DNA of 64,000 bases from Pegethrix bostrychoides GSE-TBD4-15B (GTDB lineage Bacteria > Cyanobacteriota > Cyanobacteriia > Elainellales > Elainellaceae). Positions 56,261 to 64,000 of this stretch are shown piece after piece. The DNA lies in contig JAHHHV010000089.1 of NCBI GenBank assembly GCA_019359155.1, positions 1 to 64,000 of the forward strand, read 5' to 3'. How positions within the stretch are numbered: position 1 is the stretch's first letter; every line of letters starts with the position of its first letter. The notes under the pieces are model-generated. The model had not been told where the DNA came from and did no database searches. It saw only the letters and a list, made by a program, of their open reading frames with translations. The translations under genes were made by a program, and so were the position numbers.

Positions 56261-57478
56261 ATGAAAATTTTGATGCTGTCCTCCAGCTTTCCCTATCCGC
56301 CTAGTCGTGGCGGCACGGAGGTTCGGACGTTCAACCTGCTGAAATATCTGGCGCAGCGGCATCAGATTACGCTGGTGACGCAGCCTCATGCTGCCGTTAC
56401 CGAGGCTGAAATTGCGGCGCTGCGAGCTGAGGTGACAGAACTGAAGCTGTTTGACTTGCCCGCATCGCCCCAAGCGGCTCCTAAGCTGGCGCGACTCAGC
56501 GGCCAGATGCAGCGGTTAGCGCAGTCATGGCTGAGCAATACGCCGCCCAATGTGCTGCACCGCTACTCGCCAGAGATGCAGGCTTACGTCACGGCGGCGC
56601 TGGCAAGTCGCGAATTCGCCGCCGTCACCTGCGAGCACAGCGTCAACGAAATCTACATCCAGCCAGAATTCCAGCAGCTCACCAAAACAGTAGTCGATAT
56701 TCACAGCTCCGTCTATGCCTGGACGCGCAACCACCTGGAAATGGGCGCTTCTCAAGCCGCAAGTCGAGATCGGCTCTATCTGCCGCTGCTCAAACGCTAC
56801 GAACAACGCTACTGCCGCAAATTTGAGCAGATTGTGGTCACAACCGAAGACGACCGCCAGGAAATCCGTCAGCTCTGTCCAGAGGCGCAGATCCAGGTAA
56901 TTCCCAACGGGGTCGATCTCGATCTGTTTCCCTGCCGCCGCCACGACCCCAGCAGCTGCGATCTGGCCTTCGTCGGCGCGATGGACGCTTCGCACAATAT
57001 TGACGCAGCTCGCTTCTTTGCCCTAGAAGTGATGCCGCTACTGCGACAGCGCTATCCGTCGGCCTGCTTTCGGATTGTCGGCGCACGTCCAGTTCCCGCC
57101 GTGCTAGAGCTTGCCGCCCAGCCGGGAATCGTCGTAACGGGTGCAGTCTCCTCAATGGTGGCGGAGCTACATAAGGCAACAGTTTGCGTGGTGCCGCTAC
57201 GAACAGGCTTTGGCATCAAGAACAAAACCCTAGAGGCAATGGCTGCTGGAGTGCCGGTGGTGGGCAGCGACCGAGGCTTGGAAGGGCTGGCGGTAGAGCG
57301 GCCGCTGCGGGCGCTCCGTGCCAACTGCGTCGAGGAGTATCTAGAGGCGATTGGTCGTCTGTTTGAAAGCGCTGAGCTGCGGGAGCAACTATCAGCCGCA
57401 GGTCGCATTTTTGTGCAGCGAGAGTATACTTGGGAGCAGGCCGGAGCAGCCTATGAGCGAGTCTTAAACGGGTCTTGA
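56261..57478 (+). CDS. Group 1/GT4-family glycosyltransferase
   Basis: A 405-aa GT-B-fold glycosyltransferase. The N-terminal domain starts MKILMLSSSFPYPPSRGGTE, the acceptor-side glycine loop of GT4 enzymes. The C-terminal domain has VIPNGVDLDLFP, LAFVGAMDASHNIDAARFFA, FRIVGARPVPAVLELAAQPG and the nucleotide-sugar binding region VPLRTGFGIKNKTLEAMAAG with VPVVGSDRGLEGL. The EX7E-like motif is read as GFGIKNKTLEAMA. It probably adds a sugar to a cell-surface or exopolysaccharide glycan; donor and acceptor are unknown. Start ATG 56261. The next gene begins 7 bases after its stop, so the two may be co-transcribed. Confidence 0.92.
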   Translation: MKILMLSSSFPYPPSRGGTEVRTFNLLKYLAQRHQITLVTQPHAAVTEAEIAALRAEVTELKLFDLPASPQAAPKLARLSGQMQRLAQSWLSNTPPNVLHRYSPEMQAYVTAALASREFAAVTCEHSVNEIYIQPEFQQLTKTVVDIHSSVYAWTRNHLEMGASQAASRDRLYLPLLKRYEQRYCRKFEQIVVTTEDDRQEIRQLCPEAQIQVIPNGVDLDLFPCRRHDPSSCDLAFVGAMDASHNIDAARFFALEVMPLLRQRYPSACFRIVGARPVPAVLELAAQPGIVVTGAVSSMVAELHKATVCVVPLRTGFGIKNKTLEAMAAGVPVVGSDRGLEGLAVERPLRALRANCVEEYLEAIGRLFESAELREQLSAAGRIFVQREYTWEQAGAAYERVLNGS

Positions 57479-57485
57479 GCAAGCC

Positions 57486-59834
57486 ATGAAAAGGGTGAAG
57501 GTGAAGGTCTGGACGGCAAAGCCAACGGTAAAACGAACCTTACCAGCCTCTGATTCGGGATGTCCTGCCGCTGTTTCTGGTTTGCCCTCCATTCAAAAGC
57601 CTTTACCCAAACCCCAGAACCAGCTCGGTGCAGCGCTGAGTTTTCTGTTGCTGATCGGTGCGGTCAGCCTAGTCGGCGGCGGTGGCTGGCTGGCGATTAA
57701 GCTCATTATCAATCCAGCATCAGTCGGCTGGGTGAGCTGGGTTTTACCAAACTGGGGCGAATTCGCTACCGCTAAACCTGAGAGCTGGCCTAAGAGCTGG
57801 CCTGAGAGCTGGAGCGACATTGAAGCCGCAGCCCAGCAGGACGGACGGCAGCTCGGCGCGCCGATTCACTTCAGCACCTATCCCGGCATGACCCAGACCC
57901 AGCCCGGATTTCACCATCTGTTGCTGCCCATTTTGCAGCCAATCAAGCATTGTGCACCAGCCTGCACCCAAATTGTCGAACTGCGCGTCTATCGTCCCCA
58001 GAACGCTGGCTTGGAGCTGGCCTACGAGCTGATCGACCAGATGACGGTGACTGGGCCTGCCGAACTAGAGGCGGTTGCGCCACTTTCCAACAGCATCACC
58101 AGCTCTACCCGCACGCTGCCGCTCACCAGCCTGGGATTTCTCGAAGCCAAAGCGCCCGCCGGACTCTGGCTCCAGCTCAGCGGGGAATGGCAGCGCGGCA
58201 GTCGTGTGCTGTACGGTCAGGTGGTGCAGTATGACCCAATCCGGGCACGGCTCCTGCTGTTGCAAGCTTGGAGCAGTCCGGCGGGCGAGCTGCCGCAGTG
58301 GCAGCAGGTGACGGGCAGCGCTCAGCCAGAGCTGGTGGTGAATCAGTCGGTGGGCTTGGAGCCGCAGTTTCAGGTGTTGCAGCTCAAGGCATCGCGGTCG
58401 CTGATTCAGCCGGTGACGCTAGAGCCAATCTCGCTCACCGCCGCTGCCCTGCCTGAACGCCGCTACGAAAACGCGCTGCTGCTGGCTCGCAAAGGACTGT
58501 GGTCGCTGGCGCTGGTAAAGCTGAAAGCGATTCAGCAAACGCTGAAATCTGCCAACTGGTCTGCGGCGGCTCAAGCTCAGCTCGACTTGGTGGCTCTACA
58601 TGCCAAAGTGACGCAGACGCAGGCCGAGCAAGACTGGGCAAGCCCGACGCAGCAGGTGTTGGCGCAGGTGATTGATGGCCGCTGGAGTCAGTCGCTGAGC
58701 GCGCTCAAGTCCGCTTCCCGCAGCGGCTACGACATTCGCAACCTGCTGGCGACCAACAGCGACCGCCTCTGGGAGCGAGTGGAGGCAGCGCTGCGGCTGA
58801 ATGCTGAGCCTGATTTGCAGGCTTGGGCGACGCTAATTTTGGCAGTGCGGCAAAATCAGCAGCAGGCACTTACCTGGCTACGCAAGCAACCCAACGCCAC
58901 GCCAGAATTTACTGAGTCGATGCAGAGCATTTTGGCCTCGCTCAATCCAGATGATCGGCCCGCTACAACTGAAGCCAGACCGCCGTCTGCTGCCCCAATG
59001 CCGCTGAGCTTCATCGCCTCGGTGACGCCGCTGAGTGCCATGCAGCCGCAGGACTGGTCGCCGCTAGTCAAAACGGTTGCCCTGAGTGCTCAGCCGTCTC
59101 AGCACTGGTATCGGCTTGAGGTGGACAGCGTCCAGACTGGACAGCAGTGGCAAAAGCTGTCGGCAGCGTTGGCGAACTCCAAGCCTGCAATATCTGATGC
59201 CGTATCTGATGCCGTATCTGATGCCGTATCTGATGCCGTATCTGGGCAAATGCTAAAGCAGGCTACCCTGCCGCTTCAGCTCGTCGTCTGGCAAAATGCC
59301 GCGCAGGTGCAAAGCCTGCCACTGACGATCCAAGCCACGCAGATCAAGCCAGGACGGCTCTCTTTGCTGGCATTGGGAGCCGCTATTTCAACGACAGTAC
59401 AGCCAACCGCGCTCGTGGCCGTCACGCCCAGCGTCACCTGGCTCCAGCCTATGGCTCACTCAACGCTGCGAGATCTGATGCAGCAGCCCAACTGGCAACC
59501 CTTACTGCCGCAGCTCTGGCAGGCGTTGATCTCCGCTCGCCTGATTCCCGATCCGCAGGCTGATCCATTGGCGACCGTGGGGGACTGGTCGGTGCAGTAT
59601 CTAGAGCTGACGGGTGACCAAACTCCAGAGATGGTTTTGACGCTGGAGCCGGATGCGGGAGCGTTACGCACCGTGATTTTCTCGCAGCAAAAGCTGCTCT
59701 ACAGTGACTTACAACAGCCCGACCAGACGCTAATTGGGCTGGCATCTTCGGCCAATCGAGCGCTGCTGTTGCTCAAGCGGGGGCAACAGCTGGCAGTCAA
59801 GCAGTGGTCGGCGCAGGCTCAGCAGTTTGAATAG
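57486..59834 (+). CDS. Large single-pass membrane protein of unknown function
   Basis: A 782-aa protein that I do not recognise. It has a basic N-terminus, one transmembrane helix at about residues 50-75 (ALSFLLLIGAVSLVGGGGWL) and then a long soluble, presumably periplasmic or thylakoid-lumenal, region. This region includes helical repeats like YENALLLARKGLWSLALVKL (TPR-like, about residues 325-345) and ends with a beta-rich part (DWSVQYLELTGDQTPEMVLT) that resembles bacterial VCBS/FG-GAP-like surface folds only faintly. Near residue 570 there is SDAVSDAVSDAVSDAVSG, coded by a 12-bp tandem repeat. The Trp-rich ESWPKSWPESWSD is also repetitive. It follows the glycosyltransferase closely, so a cell-envelope role is possible. 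Confidence 0.75.
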   Translation: MKRVKVKVWTAKPTVKRTLPASDSGCPAAVSGLPSIQKPLPKPQNQLGAALSFLLLIGAVSLVGGGGWLAIKLIINPASVGWVSWVLPNWGEFATAKPESWPKSWPESWSDIEAAAQQDGRQLGAPIHFSTYPGMTQTQPGFHHLLLPILQPIKHCAPACTQIVELRVYRPQNAGLELAYELIDQMTVTGPAELEAVAPLSNSITSSTRTLPLTSLGFLEAKAPAGLWLQLSGEWQRGSRVLYGQVVQYDPIRARLLLLQAWSSPAGELPQWQQVTGSAQPELVVNQSVGLEPQFQVLQLKASRSLIQPVTLEPISLTAAALPERRYENALLLARKGLWSLALVKLKAIQQTLKSANWSAAAQAQLDLVALHAKVTQTQAEQDWASPTQQVLAQVIDGRWSQSLSALKSASRSGYDIRNLLATNSDRLWERVEAALRLNAEPDLQAWATLILAVRQNQQQALTWLRKQPNATPEFTESMQSILASLNPDDRPATTEARPPSAAPMPLSFIASVTPLSAMQPQDWSPLVKTVALSAQPSQHWYRLEVDSVQTGQQWQKLSAALANSKPAISDAVSDAVSDAVSDAVSGQMLKQATLPLQLVVWQNAAQVQSLPLTIQATQIKPGRLSLLALGAAISTTVQPTALVAVTPSVTWLQPMAHSTLRDLMQQPNWQPLLPQLWQALISARLIPDPQADPLATVGDWSVQYLELTGDQTPEMVLTLEPDAGALRTVIFSQQKLLYSDLQQPDQTLIGLASSANRALLLLKRGQQLAVKQWSAQAQQFE
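59192..59245. repeat. In-frame tandem repeat TATCTGATGCCG, 4.5 copies
   Basis: Four perfect 12-bp copies plus half a copy within the 782-aa protein gene, giving four repeats of S-D-A-V. The frame is preserved. Confidence 0.95.
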
Positions 59835-60112
59835 GCGCAGCTCTCGCTTCTGGCACGGTAGCCAGTCTGGCGAACCAAAAATAGACTCGGAAAACCGTCC
59901 TAGTGGATCTAGGAGCTACCACGCTCTGCCTAGCCGCCTGATTGACTGACAAAACTCGCCCCCCCTTATCCCCACCCCAGAGCGGGAGAGCAGGGTGGTT
60001 TCATTTAGGTGGAGGAATCTGACTCAGAGCCGCCTGGGATTCAGATTATGATGTCAGCAGATTTGAGAAATCAGATTTGAGCGAGCTGCGCGCAAAACCA
60101 GGAGGTGACAAG

Positions 60113-60799
60113 ATGCCGCAATGCAGGTGGATGATTCTGGCTGGAGCCGTGGGACTGCTGAACGCCGTACCAGGATTGGCTGCACCCGATGCTGCAAGAT
60201 CCGCCGCCGAGCTGCGAGCGCAGGGGTTGGCTTACCGACAGCAGGGGCAGTTTGAGCCAGCGATCCAGGCGTTGCGACAGGCCGTTAGCCTAGCTCCTGA
60301 AGATTTGCCAGGACGGGTGAGCCTGGGCTGGACGTTGCATTTAGCTCGGCAAGATCAGGCCGCCGCCGCCGCCCTGACCAAGACGTTGCAGCATGATCCG
60401 TTTCATGTGCCTGCCCTTAACGCGCTGGGAATTGTCTACTTGATGAATGATGATCCGGTGGCGGCAGCAGCAGCTCACAGCTGGGCCGCATTTTTAGCAC
60501 CCGACAACGAAATCCCGCACTACAACCTGAGCTTGGCTTGGCAGCGGTTGAACCAGCCCGCTTGGGCAATCGCCTCAGCCCAAACTGCCGCCCGCCTCGA
60601 ACCCGACAATCCCCATCCGCTGGTGGCCTTGGCGATTGCCGAATGGAGCAGCGGCGACCAGGCAGCGGCTCAGCAGAGCTTCCAGCAGGCAGTAGCGCTA
60701 GATGCCCGCTACGGAAACGCCGAGTTCCTCAATTTCTTGGACGAGGCTGGCTTTAGTTCAGCTCAGATTGCGCTGGCGAAGCAGCTGTTGGCTAGCTAA
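60113..60799 (+). CDS. Exported TPR-repeat protein
   Basis: A 228-aa protein with a signal peptide (MPQCRWMILAGAVGLLNAVP, cleavage after GLAA) and three to five tetratricopeptide repeats. Examples are AYRQQGQFEPAIQALRQAVS, GWTLHLARQDQAAAAALTKT, LGIVYLMNDDPVAAAAAHSW and SLAWQRLNQPAWAIASAQTA. ATG 60113 is chosen because AGGAGGTGA sits right before it; the frame also extends to TTG 60077. It is presumably a periplasmic or lumenal protein-protein interaction module. Its stop is two bases from the stop of the convergent membrane protein gene, so transcripts of the two overlap. Confidence 0.88.
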   Translation: MPQCRWMILAGAVGLLNAVPGLAAPDAARSAAELRAQGLAYRQQGQFEPAIQALRQAVSLAPEDLPGRVSLGWTLHLARQDQAAAAALTKTLQHDPFHVPALNALGIVYLMNDDPVAAAAAHSWAAFLAPDNEIPHYNLSLAWQRLNQPAWAIASAQTAARLEPDNPHPLVALAIAEWSSGDQAAAQQSFQQAVALDARYGNAEFLNFLDEAGFSSAQIALAKQLLAS

Positions 60800-60801
60800 A
60801 A

Positions 60802-63800
60802 TCATTCCCAGCGCTCAAATTCGCTGAGCCAATATTGCACCAAAGCGCTCACTTGGCTGCGTCTAGCCTCAAACGTGGCGGCAATCCAGATAAACATCAG
60901 GCCAATCACGATCCCCACCGCCCAGAGCAGCAGCGAATAGCTGTCAATAAACAGCCAGAGCAGCCGCAGAATCCGAATCACAAAGGTCGCCGTGCCCACG
61001 TAGAGAAAGGCTCTGACCCGCAGCCCTAGCCCCAGCCCAATCAGCCCCATCGCCCCAGCCAGCGTTAATAAACTGATCCAGACTGCCGCCGCACCGGTCT
61101 CTAGCTCGGCTTGGTAGATCAACGTCAGGCTCAGCATTCCCACCGCAAATGAGCGCAGCCAGTGCCGCTGCTGACGGTCGTTTTGCAGCGTCGGGTCAAC
61201 CTGCGCCACGTAGAGCAAGGAGCCTGCTAGCGCCATGCTGGCCCAAGTCAGCGTCAGCCAGCCCTGCTGATTCAGGTAGCGAAACAGCGCCCAGTCGAGC
61301 AGCAGTAGCCCCAAATAGCTGAGGCGCGGCTGACGTTCGGCTTTGGCCGTCCAGCCGTAGAAGGCGGCGACAATTAGTAGGCTTTGCAGGGCAATCTGGC
61401 TGCTGGTGAGCATGACGGCAATTGCAGGCAGCAGTAGCGCCATGTTGCGCCAGGGACGCAGGTTCCAGCCCCAGTTGCGCCAGGGCAAAAAGTAGAGCAG
61501 CACCGCCGCCACCGCCATCAGGCTCCCTGCCCCAGCAATCAGCCAGTCTGTATCAGGAATCCAGCGATAGAGCGCCACCCAAACTAGCCCGACCGCCTGC
61601 GAGATACCCAGATAAACCCAGAGATCTGAAGATTCAACCTGCCGCCCCTGAAGCAGCGCATAGCCACTCAGCGCTGCTCCCACGCCCAGCCAAAGCCAGT
61701 ATCCGCCGTCGCTCACCCCCAGCAGCAGCGCCAAAGGCATCATCGCGCTGCCCAGCCCCCAGTGCAGATGCCGTACCGACCTGAGTCCAGCTTCCGATAG
61801 CCGCAGATAGGGCAGGAGCCAGCGTTGGCTGAGCCACTGAGCCACTGCCAGCAGCGCCGCCAGTCCGGCCAGCAGCGTCACGCCGTCTCCAGTTTCGCCG
61901 CCCGTTGCCTGCATCAGCTGGTAGACCAGCAGCTCATAGGCAGCGACTGAAGCTAGCAGCAATGCAGCAACCGTTAAGCTTTTGGAGATGCGTCGTCCTA
62001 CGCCCAGTCCAATCAGCGCCGCCGCCAGCGTATACAGCCCAGTTGTAGCCGTCAGTCCAGATTCGCTGCTCAGCAGATGAAAATGTGCCAAACCGAGGCC
62101 CAGCCCAGCGTAAGCCAGCGGTATCCAGTGCCAGGTTTTGCGGTACGCCTGCCCGGTACGATGCACCCAGAAATCGCCTGCCAGCTGCGTCGCCAGTCCC
62201 AGCGCCAGCGTCAGCAAGGCCAGTGTCTCAGTCGAGCTGTTTTGCCAATCGACCAGCAGCCCTAGCAACAGTTCTGCCGCCCAGCCCAGCCCCAAAAACG
62301 CCGTCTCGCCGCCCCGCCGCCAGACTCGATAGGCCATGACGCTGACTAGCAACAAACTGCTGACCACCAGCCGCAGCCCAGTCCCGGGCGCAAGCTGCTC
62401 GACGCTAACCAAGCTCAAGCCGCGAGTCAGGCTGTAGAAGCTAAGGCCAAGCAGGCTAACTGCCGTTAGCCCAACTGCCCAACGATGCGCGGCGGTGGCG
62501 TAGAGCGCTGATAGCTCGCCTTGCCCGTCTTGCAACAGCCCAGCTTGCAACAGCCCAGCTTGTAGCAGCCAAAGCAGCCAGAGCGTCGCCGTCAGCAGCA
62601 GCATTACCCAGCCGAAACCGAGATTGGCGAAGTAATAGTCCAGCACCGCTGCCGCAAAGCCCAGCCCAAAGCCCACAGTCAGTAGCGCTCCAGCCCACGA
62701 CCGTAGCCGCAGCATATTCTCCAGCATCAGGATGACAGCAACCGCGCAGGTAATCATCCAGCCGCTCACCGGGTTGAGCAGTGGGAGTTGAGCAATTAGG
62801 CCGACGGTACTGAACCCGGCAGCTTGCCGAGGATGCGGATGCCTGAGCCGCGACAGGACTGTGAGTAACGCAGGCGTGACCAGCCAGATTAAGTTTTGGT
62901 TGCTGGCTGCTGCACCGAGATTTGCCTGACTCAACAGCAGCACATAGCTTAAACCCGCTAGGCTCAAGCCCAGATGCCAGCAGGTTTGCCGCCAGCGATT
63001 TGTGCCGAGACTTAGCCCGAATTCGATGCCCATGACCCCCAGCAGAATTTTTGCCCAGGCCAGAGCGCTCAAATCTGGAAACGCAGCTTCGATTTGCGAA
63101 AAGCCAGCGGCCAAAATCAGCAGATGGCAGAGGTAGATCCAGCTGGCGGCTCCTCCCCGACCGCGCAGCCGCAGAATCAGCGTTCCGGCAGCCAGCAGAC
63201 AGACCCAGGAGCGCACTAGCGGATTGGCTAGCCCCACCCAAATCAGCAGGCCGCCCAGCCCCAGCGCCATTTTTTCGGTAATTTGGACAAGGCGCTGAGA
63301 ATGCTGCACATTCCGCCGCTGCCAATATGCCCAGCCCAGCATTAGCCAGAGATAGGGAAATCCAGCTAAGCCCAGCAGCACCAGCGGCATCCCGGTTGTG
63401 CCAAAGCTCTGCGCTGCCGCATCCAATAGCTCTAGCCGCCAATCAGGCAGGAGCCGCCAGCAGAGTCCGTAGGTTTGCAGCCCCAGCAGCAGTAAGGCAA
63501 TCGCTGGGGCATCTAGGCGGCGATGCGGCGCTGACGGCTGATCAGATTGCCGATTCAGCAGCCCGTCGCCCAACAGCCAAAGCCCTAACCCGCTGATGGC
63601 CACAGCCTGCCAGGGGGGATTGACGGCAACAGAAACGCCCCAGCCCAAGAGCAGCAGTGCCACTCCCAGATTTGTCCAAAGCCGGGTGAGCTGAAACCAA
63701 CTGCGCCGAGTTAGCCAGCAAAACAGCCAGCCGCAGATCCCAAACGCTAGACCCAGATCTGAGACGGGCACCTGCGCTGCCAAAACTGCCCGACCCATCA

Positions 63801-63999
63801 GTAGCAGCGTCGCCAGCCCAATCACCACCATCGAGACTGCCAGCGGTGACTCTTCAGGATGCTCAGAATTTTCTGAGCGCCGCAGCTCGGTCTGCCGATA
63901 GGTCAACGCTGCCGTCCCGACTGTGCCCAGATAGACCGCCAGCAGCGGCATTCCGGCAATTGCCCAGCCCCAGTGCAGCCAGCTCAAACCCAGCGTATT
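60802..63999 (-). CDS. Very large polytopic membrane protein (partial, 5' end beyond the window)
   Basis: At least 1061 aa that consist almost entirely of hydrophobic helices, roughly 30, for example VSMVVIGLATLLLMGRAVLA and WLYLG-type pairs, separated by short loops rich in Arg, Gln and Trp. The frame stays open to the window edge; the TTG at 63987 is only a possible start, so the N-terminus is probably outside. I know no transport motif in it; DUF2157- or DUF2339-like giant membrane proteins of cyanobacteria look similar in composition. The soluble C-terminus ends VQYWLSEFERWE. Inside, LLQAGLLQAGLLQDG stems from a 15-bp tandem repeat. Confidence 0.75.
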   Translation of the reverse strand, partial: NTLGLSWLHWGWAIAGMPLLAVYLGTVGTAALTYRQTELRRSENSEHPEESPLAVSMVVIGLATLLLMGRAVLAAQVPVSDLGLAFGICGWLFCWLTRRSWFQLTRLWTNLGVALLLLGWGVSVAVNPPWQAVAISGLGLWLLGDGLLNRQSDQPSAPHRRLDAPAIALLLLGLQTYGLCWRLLPDWRLELLDAAAQSFGTTGMPLVLLGLAGFPYLWLMLGWAYWQRRNVQHSQRLVQITEKMALGLGGLLIWVGLANPLVRSWVCLLAAGTLILRLRGRGGAASWIYLCHLLILAAGFSQIEAAFPDLSALAWAKILLGVMGIEFGLSLGTNRWRQTCWHLGLSLAGLSYVLLLSQANLGAAASNQNLIWLVTPALLTVLSRLRHPHPRQAAGFSTVGLIAQLPLLNPVSGWMITCAVAVILMLENMLRLRSWAGALLTVGFGLGFAAAVLDYYFANLGFGWVMLLLTATLWLLWLLQAGLLQAGLLQDGQGELSALYATAAHRWAVGLTAVSLLGLSFYSLTRGLSLVSVEQLAPGTGLRLVVSSLLLVSVMAYRVWRRGGETAFLGLGWAAELLLGLLVDWQNSSTETLALLTLALGLATQLAGDFWVHRTGQAYRKTWHWIPLAYAGLGLGLAHFHLLSSESGLTATTGLYTLAAALIGLGVGRRISKSLTVAALLLASVAAYELLVYQLMQATGGETGDGVTLLAGLAALLAVAQWLSQRWLLPYLRLSEAGLRSVRHLHWGLGSAMMPLALLLGVSDGGYWLWLGVGAALSGYALLQGRQVESSDLWVYLGISQAVGLVWVALYRWIPDTDWLIAGAGSLMAVAAVLLYFLPWRNWGWNLRPWRNMALLLPAIAVMLTSSQIALQSLLIVAAFYGWTAKAERQPRLSYLGLLLLDWALFRYLNQQGWLTLTWASMALAGSLLYVAQVDPTLQNDRQQRHWLRSFAVGMLSLTLIYQAELETGAAAVWISLLTLAGAMGLIGLGLGLRVRAFLYVGTATFVIRILRLLWLFIDSYSLLLWAVGIVIGLMFIWIAATFEARRSQVSALVQYWLSEFERWE

Positions 64000-64000
64000 A

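Noticed and set aside
60077-60112. TTG start of the TPR gene
   Set aside because: AGGAGGTGA lies just before ATG 60113, and that start places the signal peptide at the N-terminus.

Overview
The window is a piece of a cyanobacterial chromosome. The evidence is psbD/psbC at the left edge, the D1-processing protease CtpA, a urtABCDE urea transporter behind a textbook NtcA promoter, a stand-alone orange-carotenoid-protein-type domain, and several cyanobacterial multidomain sensor kinases. I saw no heterocyst genes, and the HIP1 octamer GCGATCGC turned up only a few times. A non-heterocystous, possibly Leptolyngbya-like filamentous strain fits, but the genus cannot be fixed from sequence alone.

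Layout. 1-3.0 kb: psbD end, psbC, an unknown small gene and a phosphoribulokinase-like kinase. 3.2-8.5 kb: a parvulin-type foldase, a type I secretion ABC exporter with a degenerate C39 domain, and a lectin/RTX protein. 8.5-16.4 kb: HD hydrolase and ctpA (overlapping), gluconate permease and gluconokinase, a membrane protein with a GspC/PilP-like tail, and a TetR regulator. 16.5-26.2 kb: two giant leaderless phosphoesterase proteins in one operon. 26.6-31.1 kb: glutaminase and an AAA-like/WD40 protein. 31.3-36.9 kb: urtABCDE. 37.0-42.5 kb: histidine kinase, response regulator, hybrid kinase. 42.8-49.3 kb: RecD2-like helicase, a phytase-like/GDPD fusion, the OCP-type domain protein and an SPFH-FHA fusion. 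49.7-54.7 kb: a giant DUF4347/FG-GAP/VCBS/RTX adhesin broken by a one-base frameshift. 55.1-55.8 kb: a dead transposase. 56.3-64.0 kb: glycosyltransferase, two unknown proteins, a TPR protein and a huge membrane protein running off the right edge.

How the parts fit. Three secreted-looking proteins together carry two EEP nuclease modules, three phytase-like (esterase-like) modules, one 3-phytase-type propeller, one PhoD module and one GDPD module. In two of them one enzyme domain is spliced inside another. With the nearby exporter and foldase this suggests an organophosphate-scavenging secretome, although no membrane fusion protein (HlyD) or OMF gene is present here. Nitrogen acquisition (urea uptake, glutaminase) is the other metabolic theme.

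The most unexpected DNA-level pattern is that many genes end in, or are immediately followed by, short tandem duplications (8-15 bp unit, 2-5 copies, a different unit each time). Several of these copy the stop codon itself. A perfect 36-bp palindrome at 49390-49425 and a proline/alanine repeat that splits a VCBS domain are further oddities.
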